From positions 1 to 7,246 of the forward strand of contig JAJYXS010000170.1 in NCBI GenBank assembly GCA_021801615.1: 7,246 nt of DNA. Direction: 5' to 3'. Source of the DNA: Actinomycetes bacterium (GTDB taxonomy: Bacteria > Actinomycetota > Acidimicrobiia > Acidimicrobiales > RAAP-2). Below are positions 1-6,496 of the stretch, in pieces. The number at the start of each line of letters is the position of its first letter. Positions within the stretch are counted from its first letter, which is position 1. The position numbers and the translations under genes were made by a program. The notes under the pieces were generated by a model. It ran no database searches, was not told where the DNA came from, and saw only the letters and a program-made list of their open reading frames with translations.

Positions 1-73
1 CCTGCTTGTCGACCTCGGCAAGGCGTGGATCGATCCCCGTGTGCGCGTCTACCTCGCCGGACAATCCGTATGA
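1..73 (+). CDS. C-terminal end of a DppB/OppB-type ABC importer permease (5' truncated)
   Basis: Only the last 23 codons and the TGA stop (71-73) are present, read from base 2. The visible peptide contains DLGKAWIDPRVRVYL near the end. It resembles the usual carboxyl end of DppB/OppB-family inner-membrane permeases, where a 'DLLYAWLDPRIRY'-like segment follows the last membrane helix. The stop overlaps the start of the next permease gene by four bases (ATGA, 70-73), the standard dppB-dppC arrangement. The assignment therefore rests on a short motif plus position directly before a clear DppC-type gene. The rest of the gene, and probably the gene for the substrate-binding lipoprotein, lies to the left of the window. 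Confidence 0.8.
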   Translation, partial: LLVDLGKAWIDPRVRVYLAGQSV

Positions 74-1077
74 GCGACCGGCCACGTGATCAGCCCCGGG
101 GCATGCCGGAGGTTGGTGTCGCCGTGTCAGATCCTCCGGGCATGCTCGTCGCCGAGCGAGCCGACGGCCCCGCAGCGCTTGCGCCCAGGTCATCGCGGCG
201 GACGTCGCCATATGGCCGCCGCATCGGGTTCTACGTGCTGATCGCCGTACTGCTGGCGGAGATCGTGACAGTCGCGCTGGCGCCCGTCGTTTCCCCCTAC
301 AGTCCGATCAGCCCGTCGGCGCTCCCATTGCTGCACCCGAGTGGAGGGCACCTCCTCGGGACTGACGCGCTTGGTCGAGACGTGCTTTCACGAGTCATCT
401 GGGGAGGCCGTGGCCCACTGCTCGCGGCAGCGGCGAGCGTCGTGCTCGGCGCTGGCGTCGGGGTGCCGCTCGGGATGATCGCCGGATACCGACGGTCAGT
501 CGTCGGCTCCCTCATCATGCGCCTCGCCGACATCATGCTCGCCTTCCCCGCACTCGTCCTCGGTTTCGTCGTGATCGCCATCCTCGGTCCGGGCGTGGTT
601 CAGGTGGCGGTCGCCGTCGCGCTGTCGTTCGTACCGGTGTTCATGCGCATCGCCTACAGCTCGACGCTCTCGGTGCGCCAGCAGGAGTACATCCTGGTCT
701 CGCGCTCACAGGGTCTTCCCACCTGGCGGGTGTTTGCCAAGCACGTGCTGCCGAACATCTGGACCGAGGTCTTCGTCGTGGTAACGAGCGCTTTCGGATG
801 GGCGCTCCTGCTCGAGACCACCTTCAGCTTTCTCGGCCTCTCCTCGGCACCACCAACTCCGGACTGGGGTGCGGACCTGAGCGCCGGACAGGAGGTGCTC
901 GGGCAGGCCTGGTGGGTCAGCGTCGGGCCGGGAGTCGCTCTGACTCTTACGATCCTGCTGGGCAACGTCATTGGTGACGAGGTGGCACGGAAGGCGGCGC
1001 GGCGTGCGCGGTTCCTACCCCGGCGTCTCGTTCGCGAGCTGACCGAGGTACCGGTCGTGCGCACGGGACCGGCGTGA
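70..1077 (+). CDS. DppC/OppC-type ABC importer permease
   Basis: A 335-residue inner-membrane permease that would pair with the DppB-type protein to form the translocation pore of a peptide/opine/oligosaccharide-class importer. About 50 polar, Pro/Arg-rich cytosolic residues precede the first membrane helix (about 52-74). The family hallmark HLLGTDALGRDVLSRVIWGG follows at about 94-113, then several hydrophobic helices up to about 198. The cytoplasmic ATPase-docking (EAA) loop lies at about 206-229: EYILVSRSQG, then KHVLPN. Next come FSFLGL, the conserved PPTPDWGADLSAG (about 261-273), and a last helix ending in LLGNVIGDEV. The EAA core reads SRS where family members usually have two alanines, a mild deviation. 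The ATG at 70 was preferred to an upstream in-frame GTG at 25 because it gives the ATGA overlap with dppB. Its ribosome site is weak (GGA at 59-61). ATG 103 is a less likely alternative. Substrate cannot be read from the permease. Confidence 0.93.
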   Translation: MSDRPRDQPRGMPEVGVAVSDPPGMLVAERADGPAALAPRSSRRTSPYGRRIGFYVLIAVLLAEIVTVALAPVVSPYSPISPSALPLLHPSGGHLLGTDALGRDVLSRVIWGGRGPLLAAAASVVLGAGVGVPLGMIAGYRRSVVGSLIMRLADIMLAFPALVLGFVVIAILGPGVVQVAVAVALSFVPVFMRIAYSSTLSVRQQEYILVSRSQGLPTWRVFAKHVLPNIWTEVFVVVTSAFGWALLLETTFSFLGLSSAPPTPDWGADLSAGQEVLGQAWWVSVGPGVALTLTILLGNVIGDEVARKAARRARFLPRRLVRELTEVPVVRTGPA

Positions 1078-3200
1078 GGGTGGCGATGCGAGCAAGCACG
1101 AGCAGCGAGCCCGGCACCACTGGCACCCTCCTCGCGGCGACCGTCGCCGCTGGAGGGAATGCCCCGCCGCTTGTCCTGCTCGACCGCCTGTCGGTCGAGT
1201 TTCCCACGGCAGAGGAAAGCCTGGTCGCCGTCGACCAGGTCTCGCTCGCACTCGCCCACGGCGAGCGCCTCGGCATCGTCGGCGAGTCAGGCTCCGGTAA
1301 GACCGTGACAGTGAGTGCTGTGATGGGGCTGCTTCCCGAGACCGCCTCCGTCTCCGGCCGCGCTCTGTTCGCCGGGCAGGACGTGCTGGCCATGTCGAGC
1401 GAGCAGCTGCGTTCGATCCGCGGCCGGGAGGTAGCGCTCGTGCCACAGGATCCGACGGCGGCCCTCAGCCCGGTACGCCGCGTGGGCACACAGATGGTCG
1501 AGACGCTTCGGGCACACCGACGGCTGAGGACCGCCGAGGCGCGCCGACAGAGCCTGGACGCGTTGGCCGCTGTGAAGGTGCCCGCCCCCGCTCGTCAGAT
1601 GGAGGCGTATCCGTTCGAGCTGAGTGGCGGCATGCTACAACGCGTCTGCATCGCGATGGCGCTCCTCGGCGAGCCGCAACTGCTCATCGCCGACGAGGCA
1701 ACGACGGCACTGGACGTAAGTGTGCAGGCGAGCATCCTCGAGCTCCTAGCCCAGGTCGCAAGCGAGCGGTCGATGGGTCTGATCGTCGTCAGCCATGACA
1801 TGAGCGTGATTGCTGGCCTCTGCGAGCGAACGGCGGTGATGTACGCGGGGCGCGTCGTTGAGTCGGGACCGACCCAGCAGCTCTTTGCTTCTCCGCACCA
1901 TCCCTACACCGCTGCGCTCGTCGAATGTCGACCGCGCCTCGAGCCACAGGCTCGTCGACGCCTGCTGGCCTCTATTCCCGGGCAGCTCGAGAGCAGCGTC
2001 TCCCGCGACGCCTGTGTCTTCGCACCACGCTGCCGCTTTCGCGTAGAACGCTGCCTCGAACAGCGCCCCCTCCTCGAGGAGGTTGCGCCTCGGCACGCGG
2101 CGGCGTGCTGGCTTGCCAGCAGGAGCGACGAGTTCAGGCTGCAGCGCGGCGAGCTTCGGGCGCTTCCAGGTCCAGCGGGGGCCACCGAAATAACCGGCTC
2201 CGGCGCCCTCCTTGTCGCCGAGGAGATGAGCGTTCAGTACTCCGTTCGCGTGCCCGGTGCGTTCAGACCGGTTAAGGTGACAGCCGTTGACGCCGTCGAT
2301 CTAACCGTGAAGGCTGGAGCGACGCTCGGCGTGGTCGGCGAGTCCGGCTGCGGCAAGTCGACTGTCGGTCGGGCCCTGCTTCACCTTCAGCCGATCTCCG
2401 GCGGCCGAGTCCGCTTCGAAGGAGAGGACCTCGCTCGCCTCGACAAGAGCGCGCTCCGGTCACTACGCCGTCGCATGCAACTCGTCGTACAGAGCTCCGT
2501 CAGCTCCTTCGATCCCCGCGCCACGCTCGGCGAAGCTCTCCTCGAGGCAGTGCGCCTCGATCGTGCTGGTCGCTCGGACGCCACCCGACGCGTTCGTGAC
2601 CTGCTCGACCTCGTTGAGCTCCCACGACGGGTCGCCGGCGCGCTACCGGCCGAGGTGAGCGGTGGCCAGCGTCAACGCGCCAGCATCGCTAGAGCGCTCG
2701 CCACCCGGCCGGCGCTCATCGTCGCCGACGAGCCCACCTCGGCGCTCGATGTCTCTGTGCGCGCCGGAATCCTGAACCTCCTGCGGCGGCTGCAGACCGA
2801 CGAGGGCATTTCTTTCGTCTTCATCAGCCACGACCTGGCGGCTGTGCGCTCGATGAGCGACGAGCTCGTGGTGATGTACTTTGGCCATGTCGTCGAGAGC
2901 GGGCCCGCCGACGCGGTCTTCGAGCAGCCGGCGCACCCGTACACTTGGGCCCTGCTCGCCGCTCTGCCCGGCGAGGGTGCCACGATCCCCAGGCCTATAC
3001 CTGGTGAGGTGCCCAGTCTGCTCGACCCGCCATCGGGTTGCCCCTTCAGCCCACGCTGCCCACGCGCGACCCCAGAATGCCGCGAAACGATGCCACCGCT
3101 CGTGTCTGTAGCCGGAAGACACGCAGTCGCCTGCATCCACCCGATCCTCGGTGCGGGGAGAGAGCCGGTCACGTACAGTGACGAGGACGCCGGTTCATGA
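1074..3200 (+). CDS. Fused DppD-DppF-type ABC importer ATPase (two nucleotide-binding domains)
   Basis: This 708-residue protein carries both ATPase domains of a peptide-class importer in one chain, so it would drive the DppB/DppC-type pore from the cytosolic side. Domain 1: Walker A GESGSGKT (70-77), Q-loop Q125, signature LSGGM (183-187), Walker B ending IADEATTALD (D207, E208) and H-loop H241. Domain 2: Walker A GESGCGKST (422-430), Q473, signature VSGGQ (528-532), Walker B VADEPTSALD (D552, E553) and H586. Both sites look catalytically complete. Each half ends in the oligopeptide/dipeptide transporter C-terminal domain with four cysteines (C314, C320, C327, C345 and C656, C662, C669, C687). 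Such quartets bind an iron-sulfur cluster in some relatives. The halves are joined at about 346-376. Fused ATPases of this type are common in actinobacteria. GTG 1074 overlaps the dppC stop as GTGA and has GGGA at 1065-1068. GTG 1080 and ATG 1086 (GAGGG at 1076-1080) are rival starts. Confidence 0.95.
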   Translation: MRVAMRASTSSEPGTTGTLLAATVAAGGNAPPLVLLDRLSVEFPTAEESLVAVDQVSLALAHGERLGIVGESGSGKTVTVSAVMGLLPETASVSGRALFAGQDVLAMSSEQLRSIRGREVALVPQDPTAALSPVRRVGTQMVETLRAHRRLRTAEARRQSLDALAAVKVPAPARQMEAYPFELSGGMLQRVCIAMALLGEPQLLIADEATTALDVSVQASILELLAQVASERSMGLIVVSHDMSVIAGLCERTAVMYAGRVVESGPTQQLFASPHHPYTAALVECRPRLEPQARRRLLASIPGQLESSVSRDACVFAPRCRFRVERCLEQRPLLEEVAPRHAAACWLASRSDEFRLQRGELRALPGPAGATEITGSGALLVAEEMSVQYSVRVPGAFRPVKVTAVDAVDLTVKAGATLGVVGESGCGKSTVGRALLHLQPISGGRVRFEGEDLARLDKSALRSLRRRMQLVVQSSVSSFDPRATLGEALLEAVRLDRAGRSDATRRVRDLLDLVELPRRVAGALPAEVSGGQRQRASIARALATRPALIVADEPTSALDVSVRAGILNLLRRLQTDEGISFVFISHDLAAVRSMSDELVVMYFGHVVESGPADAVFEQPAHPYTWALLAALPGEGATIPRPIPGEVPSLLDPPSGCPFSPRCPRATPECRETMPPLVSVAGRHAVACIHPILGAGREPVTYSDEDAGS
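1076..1080 (+). promoter_or_regulatory. Possible ribosome binding site favouring an alternative ATG 1086 start
   Basis: GAGGG lies five bases before ATG 1086, in frame with the fused ATPase. It competes with the GTG at 1074, which has its own GGGA at 1065-1068. The choice changes the protein by only four residues, all before the first ATPase domain. Confidence 0.35.
3183..3187 (+). promoter_or_regulatory. Ribosome binding site of the creatininase-family gene
   Basis: GAGGA is nine bases upstream of ATG 3197, inside the 3' end of the ATPase gene. It supports that ATG, which also forms an ATGA overlap with the ATPase stop. Confidence 0.55.
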
Positions 3201-3940
3201 GCAACCGAGAGCTCCGCTGGGCAGATCTCAGCTGGCCCGAACTCGAGCGCGCTGCCACGCAGCGATCCGTCGCCCTGTTTCCCTTCGGCGCTATCGAAGA
3301 GCACGGGCCACATCTCGTGCTCGGCGCCGATTGGCACGCTGCCGATGAGTTCGGCCGACGGGTCGCCGAAGCGGCCGATCTGCTTCTGCTACCAGCGCTT
3401 CCCTACGGGCAGGTCTGGTCGCTCGGTGACTTCCCTGGAACGCTCTCGCTGCGGAGCGAGACGCTCATATCGCTCGTGGCAGACGTCGGCGCTGGGCTCG
3501 TGCAGGCGGGGGTGCGCGGTGTGGTGCTGTTGTCCTGCCACCTCGGCAACATGGCGCCGCTCAAGGAGGCGAGCCGGCGTCTCGCCGAGAAGGGCCTTGC
3601 CTCGCTGTCGCTGTTCTACCCGGGTGTCAAACAAGTGGCGGCCTCCGTCCGCACGACGCCGGAGCTCGCCGCGGACATCCTGCATGCCGACGAGATCGAA
3701 ACCTCGATCTTGCTCGAGCTGGCGCCCGAAGACGTGGCGATAGAGCGCGCGGTGGCGGAGTGGCCCGACCTCCCCGACGACCTGCTGTCCACTCCCGAGC
3801 GCTGGCGCACATTTGCCCCGTCGGGCGTGTTCGGAGACCCGACGGCCGCGAGCAAGGAGAAGGGTGCCCTCATCATGGGCGTCGTCGAGCACCGGGCGCT
3901 CGAGCTGATCGCGAGCTGGCGTGAGCGACACAACTTCTGA
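3197..3940 (+). CDS. Creatininase-family metal-dependent amidohydrolase
   Basis: A 247-residue cytosolic enzyme of the creatininase family, about the usual length. Family members hydrolyse C-N bonds in cyclic or linear amides with divalent metals; examples are creatininase, the formamide hydrolase ArfB and the mycofactocin peptidase MftE. The first metal-binding block is GAIEEHGPHLVLGAD at 31-45, offering E34, H36 and D45. It is followed by PALPYG (66-71) and FPGTLSL (79-85). The second block, usually NGHGGN, reads SCHLGN (113-118) and keeps H115 and N118. The third, HADEIETS (163-170), keeps the acidic E168 and the ETS signature. The C-terminal SGVFGDPTAASKEKG block (199-213) is also typical. 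All expected metal ligands are therefore present, but the altered second block argues against assuming creatinine as substrate. The ATG overlaps the ATPase stop by four bases, and the end overlaps the kinase gene by 20 bases. This ties the enzyme to import and sugar phosphorylation. True substrate unknown. Confidence 0.9.
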   Translation: MSNRELRWADLSWPELERAATQRSVALFPFGAIEEHGPHLVLGADWHAADEFGRRVAEAADLLLLPALPYGQVWSLGDFPGTLSLRSETLISLVADVGAGLVQAGVRGVVLLSCHLGNMAPLKEASRRLAEKGLASLSLFYPGVKQVAASVRTTPELAADILHADEIETSILLELAPEDVAIERAVAEWPDLPDDLLSTPERWRTFAPSGVFGDPTAASKEKGALIMGVVEHRALELIASWRERHNF

Positions 3941-5552
3941 GCCACCCGCCCGGCCCGAGGGGAGGGTCGGCCGGCGCGAGCGCTATCTGCTGGGCATCGA
4001 TGTCGGTACTTCCGCAGTGAAGGCGTTGCTCCTCGGGTCGGTCAGTGGTCGCTCCCATGTCGCTGCCGAGCGCTGTCAGCCGCGCTTCGGCCCCGGTGTC
4101 GTCGAGGCGCCCCCCACAGGGTGGTGGGAAGCAGCGCGACGCGCCGTGGCGGCCGTGCTTCACCTGGCCGGCGTGGGTGGTGACGCGGTCGAGATCGTGT
4201 CGCTCGCCGGCAACATGAGCTCGGTCGTCCTGCTAGACAATGCGTTCCGGCCGCTCAGGTCGGCGATCCTGCTCGCGGACACGAGGGGCGAAGCCGAGCT
4301 CCGCGCCTTGCCGACCGCCGTCAAGCGCCGAGTCGCAGCGCTGAGCGGGAACCCGCTCGGATTCGGCTTCTCGCTGAGCAAGCTGCTCTGGCTCTCCTTC
4401 AACGAGCCGGAGCTCATGTCGCGCGCGGCGGTGTGGGTGGCGGCGAAGGACTTCGTCCGCGAATGTCTGACCGGTGCGGTGGCGACGGATCCCTCCGACG
4501 CCTTCAACTCGCTCGTTCTCGACCCGGCCGATCTGCGCTGGCGTTCTGATCTCATCGGCGAACTCGGTCTCGATCCGCAGCTCTTCCCACCCGTGCTCCC
4601 CGGCGACGCGCTCGCAGGGGCCGTCTCATCCGAAGCAGCTGCTGCCACCGGCCTGCGAGTCGGCACGCCAGTAGTCACCGGGACGGGCGATGTCGCAGCG
4701 GTGGCGTGTGCCGCCGGGTGGTTGGCCACGCCAGTGCCGACCGTCTCGCTCGGCACCTCGACGACCCTGATGGTGCCGAGGCCAGGGGCTGCCCGGCCGC
4801 CGGAGGGATTCTCGGTCCATCCGGTCCTGCCGGGGCGACCGTGGTTGCTTCTCGCCTCGCTGTTGACCGGTGGGCTGGCGCTCGACTGGCTGCGCCGGCT
4901 CGGCCCGCTCGAGCTGCAGCAGGTGGGAGACCTCGAACCGGAGCAGCTGCCGGTGTTCCTGCCGTATCTATCCGGTCGCGGTTCGCCCGATTTCGACACG
5001 ACCCAACGCGGCACGATCTTCGGGCTCGATCCCTCCGTCGGCCTGCCCCAGCTCGCAGCATCACTTTTCGCAGCGGTGGGCTTCGAGCTGCGCGACTGTC
5101 TTGTGGCCCTCGGAGTGCGCGACGAGGAGACCGTCATGGTGACCGGCGGCGGCGTCGCTGTCAATGGCTTCGTCCAGTTGCTCGCGGACACGATGCGCCG
5201 TGAGGTGCTCGTGCGCTCTATGAACGAGGCGACCGCCCTCGGCGCTGCGCTTGTCGCCGCCGGACCCGAGCGCGCCGGCAAGCTGGTGCGCACGGTCGGG
5301 ACGCAACATCGTGTCTCGCCGCGAGCAGGCAGCGTCGACGCGCTCGAAGAGCGCTACCGGCTGGCGCGCCAGCAGGCAGGCGAGTTCTACCGAGCACTCG
5401 AGAGGCGGGCTGGCACACACCCCATGGCCGGATTGCCGGACCGGGAACACAGCGGCGCCGCGCATCGCGAGAGCGGCCGCACCCAGCGCGCACAGGGCCG
5501 ATCGCCGGTGTCGGCGGAGACAAGACCAAGAGCAATTCGGGAGCGACAGTGA
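3921..5552 (+). CDS. FGGY-family carbohydrate kinase (xylulokinase-like)
   Basis: A 543-residue ATP-dependent kinase of the FGGY family, which phosphorylates sugars, polyols or sugar acids in the cytosol. The N-terminal phosphate loop is LLGIDVGTSAVKALLL (23-38). Substrate-side blocks include SLAGNM (94-99) and AILLADTR (115-122). LSKLLWL and NEPE (152-164), the LTG..ATDPSDAFNSLVLD stretch (183-201) and ELGLDPQLFPPV (214-225) are typical of the xylulokinase branch. The C-terminal half has TGTGDVAA with the likely catalytic base D257, VSLGTSTTL (275-283), and VTGGGVAVNGFVQLLAD then ATALGAALVAAG near 407-448. The xylulokinase SGQMHG motif is replaced here, so substrate is unlikely to be simply xylulose. 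The family core ends near residue 495. The remaining 47 or so residues are an Arg-rich tail not expected in the family. GTG 3921 lies inside the creatininase gene (20-base overlap). Its ribosome site is weak, but no later in-frame start precedes the phosphate loop. Confidence 0.93.
   Translation: MSDTTSEPPARPEGRVGRRERYLLGIDVGTSAVKALLLGSVSGRSHVAAERCQPRFGPGVVEAPPTGWWEAARRAVAAVLHLAGVGGDAVEIVSLAGNMSSVVLLDNAFRPLRSAILLADTRGEAELRALPTAVKRRVAALSGNPLGFGFSLSKLLWLSFNEPELMSRAAVWVAAKDFVRECLTGAVATDPSDAFNSLVLDPADLRWRSDLIGELGLDPQLFPPVLPGDALAGAVSSEAAAATGLRVGTPVVTGTGDVAAVACAAGWLATPVPTVSLGTSTTLMVPRPGAARPPEGFSVHPVLPGRPWLLLASLLTGGLALDWLRRLGPLELQQVGDLEPEQLPVFLPYLSGRGSPDFDTTQRGTIFGLDPSVGLPQLAASLFAAVGFELRDCLVALGVRDEETVMVTGGGVAVNGFVQLLADTMRREVLVRSMNEATALGAALVAAGPERAGKLVRTVGTQHRVSPRAGSVDALEERYRLARQQAGEFYRALERRAGTHPMAGLPDREHSGAAHRESGRTQRAQGRSPVSAETRPRAIRERQ
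5539..5543 (+). promoter_or_regulatory. Ribosome binding site of the phosphotriesterase-family gene
   Basis: GGGAG is five bases before GTG 5549, within the last codons of the kinase. This spacing is good and selects GTG 5549, which overlaps the kinase stop as GTGA. Confidence 0.65.
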
Positions 5553-6496
5553 TCAGGACCGTACTCGGTGACGTGGAACCCGAGGTGCTTGGGATTACCT
5601 GCTCCCACGAGCACCTGCTGGCGAGGCCGCCGGACTGGATGGCCGAGAGAGACCCCGACCTCGTGATCGACGACCTCGCGGCTGGCGTGGTCGAGGCCGC
5701 CGCGTACAAAGCCGCCGGCGGCGGCGCGCTCTACGAGGCATCGGCGATCGACTACGGCCGCAACGTCGCCGGTCTACGCCGTATCGCCGAAGCCACCGGA
5801 CTTCACATCATCGCCTGCGCTGGCTTCAACAAGGGGCTGTGGTTCGGCAACCAGGTCGAAAGCTGGAGTGACAATGAGTTGACAGACCACGTCTTGCGCG
5901 AGGTGACCGAGGAGGTCGACGCAAGCGGCTGTCGTGCCGGCTGCATCAAGTTCGGTACCGGCTACAATCGCATCTCCCGCGACGAGGAGCGCGTGATCCG
6001 AGCCGCCGCGCGCGCCCACCGGCGCTCGGGCATTCCGCTGCACGGCCACACCGAGACGGGGACCATGGCGCTCGAGCAGATCGAGATCCTGCGCGACGAG
6101 GGCGTCGACCTTGCCCACATGGGCTTCGCCCATCTGCTGAGGAATCCAGACCCGTTCTACCTCGAGGAGGTCGCCCGGACAGGCGCGTTCATCTGTGCCG
6201 ACGGGATCTCAAAGGTGAAGTACTTTCCCGAGAGCGTGCGAATGGATGCCATTCTGGCCCTCTGTGATGCAGGCTTTGCCGGGCAGGTTCTTCTCGGCGG
6301 TGACCTCGCCCGACGCAGCGACCTCTACTCCTACGACGGTGGCCCTGGGATCAAGTTCATCATCTCGACCTGGGCAGAGCGCTTCGTCCGATTCTCGGTG
6401 TGGCGCGGCCGAGAAAGAGAGGAGGCGGAGGCGCTCCTGCACAACTTCCTCGTCGATAATCCCAAGAGGTACTTTGATGTCTGCTCGGCATACTGA
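5549..6496 (+). CDS. Phosphotriesterase-family metal hydrolase, possible phospho-sugar lactonase
   Basis: A 315-residue amidohydrolase-superfamily enzyme of the phosphotriesterase type with a two-metal site. Recognisable ligands are the HxH pair H20 and H22 (CSHEHLL), a lysine at K134 (CIKFGTGYN) that would be carboxylated and bridge the metals, H167 (HGHTETGT), H195 (GFAHLLRNPDP) and D252 (LLGGDLARRSD). DGISKVKYFPE (218-228) and SYDGGPG (261-267) also match the family. No signal peptide is seen, so it is cytosolic. Bacterial relatives in catabolic operons include hydrolases of phosphorylated aldono-lactones. Lying directly behind a sugar kinase makes lactone or phosphoester hydrolysis more plausible than pesticide-type triesterase activity, but this is inference. 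HGHT and FAH differ slightly from the common THT and GH contexts. The gene starts with a GTGA overlap, and its last 20 bases overlap the next gene. Confidence 0.9.
   Translation: MIRTVLGDVEPEVLGITCSHEHLLARPPDWMAERDPDLVIDDLAAGVVEAAAYKAAGGGALYEASAIDYGRNVAGLRRIAEATGLHIIACAGFNKGLWFGNQVESWSDNELTDHVLREVTEEVDASGCRAGCIKFGTGYNRISRDEERVIRAAARAHRRSGIPLHGHTETGTMALEQIEILRDEGVDLAHMGFAHLLRNPDPFYLEEVARTGAFICADGISKVKYFPESVRMDAILALCDAGFAGQVLLGGDLARRSDLYSYDGGPGIKFIISTWAERFVRFSVWRGREREEAEALLHNFLVDNPKRYFDVCSAY
6464..6470 (+). promoter_or_regulatory. Ribosome binding site of the Gfo/Idh/MocA gene
   Basis: AAGAGGT, with its AGAGG core ending seven bases before ATG 6477, lies inside the phosphotriesterase-like gene. 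It is the clearest ribosome site in the window. It decides the start of the last gene, including its 24-residue N-terminal extension. Confidence 0.7.

Noticed and set aside
25..69. Upstream GTG extension of the DppC-type permease (15 extra residues)
   Set aside because: It would overlap the DppB-type gene by 49 bases. ATG 70 gives the standard four-base overlap, and the added residues match nothing in the family.
654..1259. Minus-strand open frame (201 codons) across the dppC/ATPase junction
   Set aside because: It lies opposite two well-supported genes, has no family motif and is biased to Arg/Ser/Pro as expected for a shadow frame.
2226..2228. Internal ATG in the ATPase gene (residue 385) as a separate start for the second ATPase
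   Set aside because: GAGGAG directly abuts the ATG, too close for a ribosome site. The preceding residues already belong to the opening strand of the second ATPase domain, and there is no stop codon between the halves, so a true fusion is the simpler reading.
2672..3337. Minus-strand open frame (221 codons) across the ATPase/creatininase junction
   Set aside because: It lies opposite the second ATPase domain and the creatininase start, and no domain or plausible ribosome site was seen.
3957..3966. GAGGGGAGGG purine run resembling a strong ribosome site near the kinase start
   Set aside because: No in-frame ATG, GTG or TTG follows within a useful distance, and it lies after the GTG 3921 start. 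It encodes Glu-Gly-Arg in the kinase lead.
4706..5203. Plus-strand open frame in another frame within the kinase
   Set aside because: Arg/Ala/Gly-rich shadow of the kinase. The kinase frame carries the catalytic Asp and the glycine motifs in this stretch.
4160..5293. Long minus-strand open frame (377 codons) opposite the kinase
   Set aside because: It is a mirror of the kinase codons in GC-rich DNA. The product is Ser/Arg/Pro-rich with no recognisable domain, while the plus strand encodes a complete FGGY kinase.
5251..5571. Frameshift in the kinase C-terminus
   Set aside because: The alternative plus frame through this region gives no family-like continuation, and the kinase frame is sound to residue 495, so an extended tail was preferred to a frameshift.
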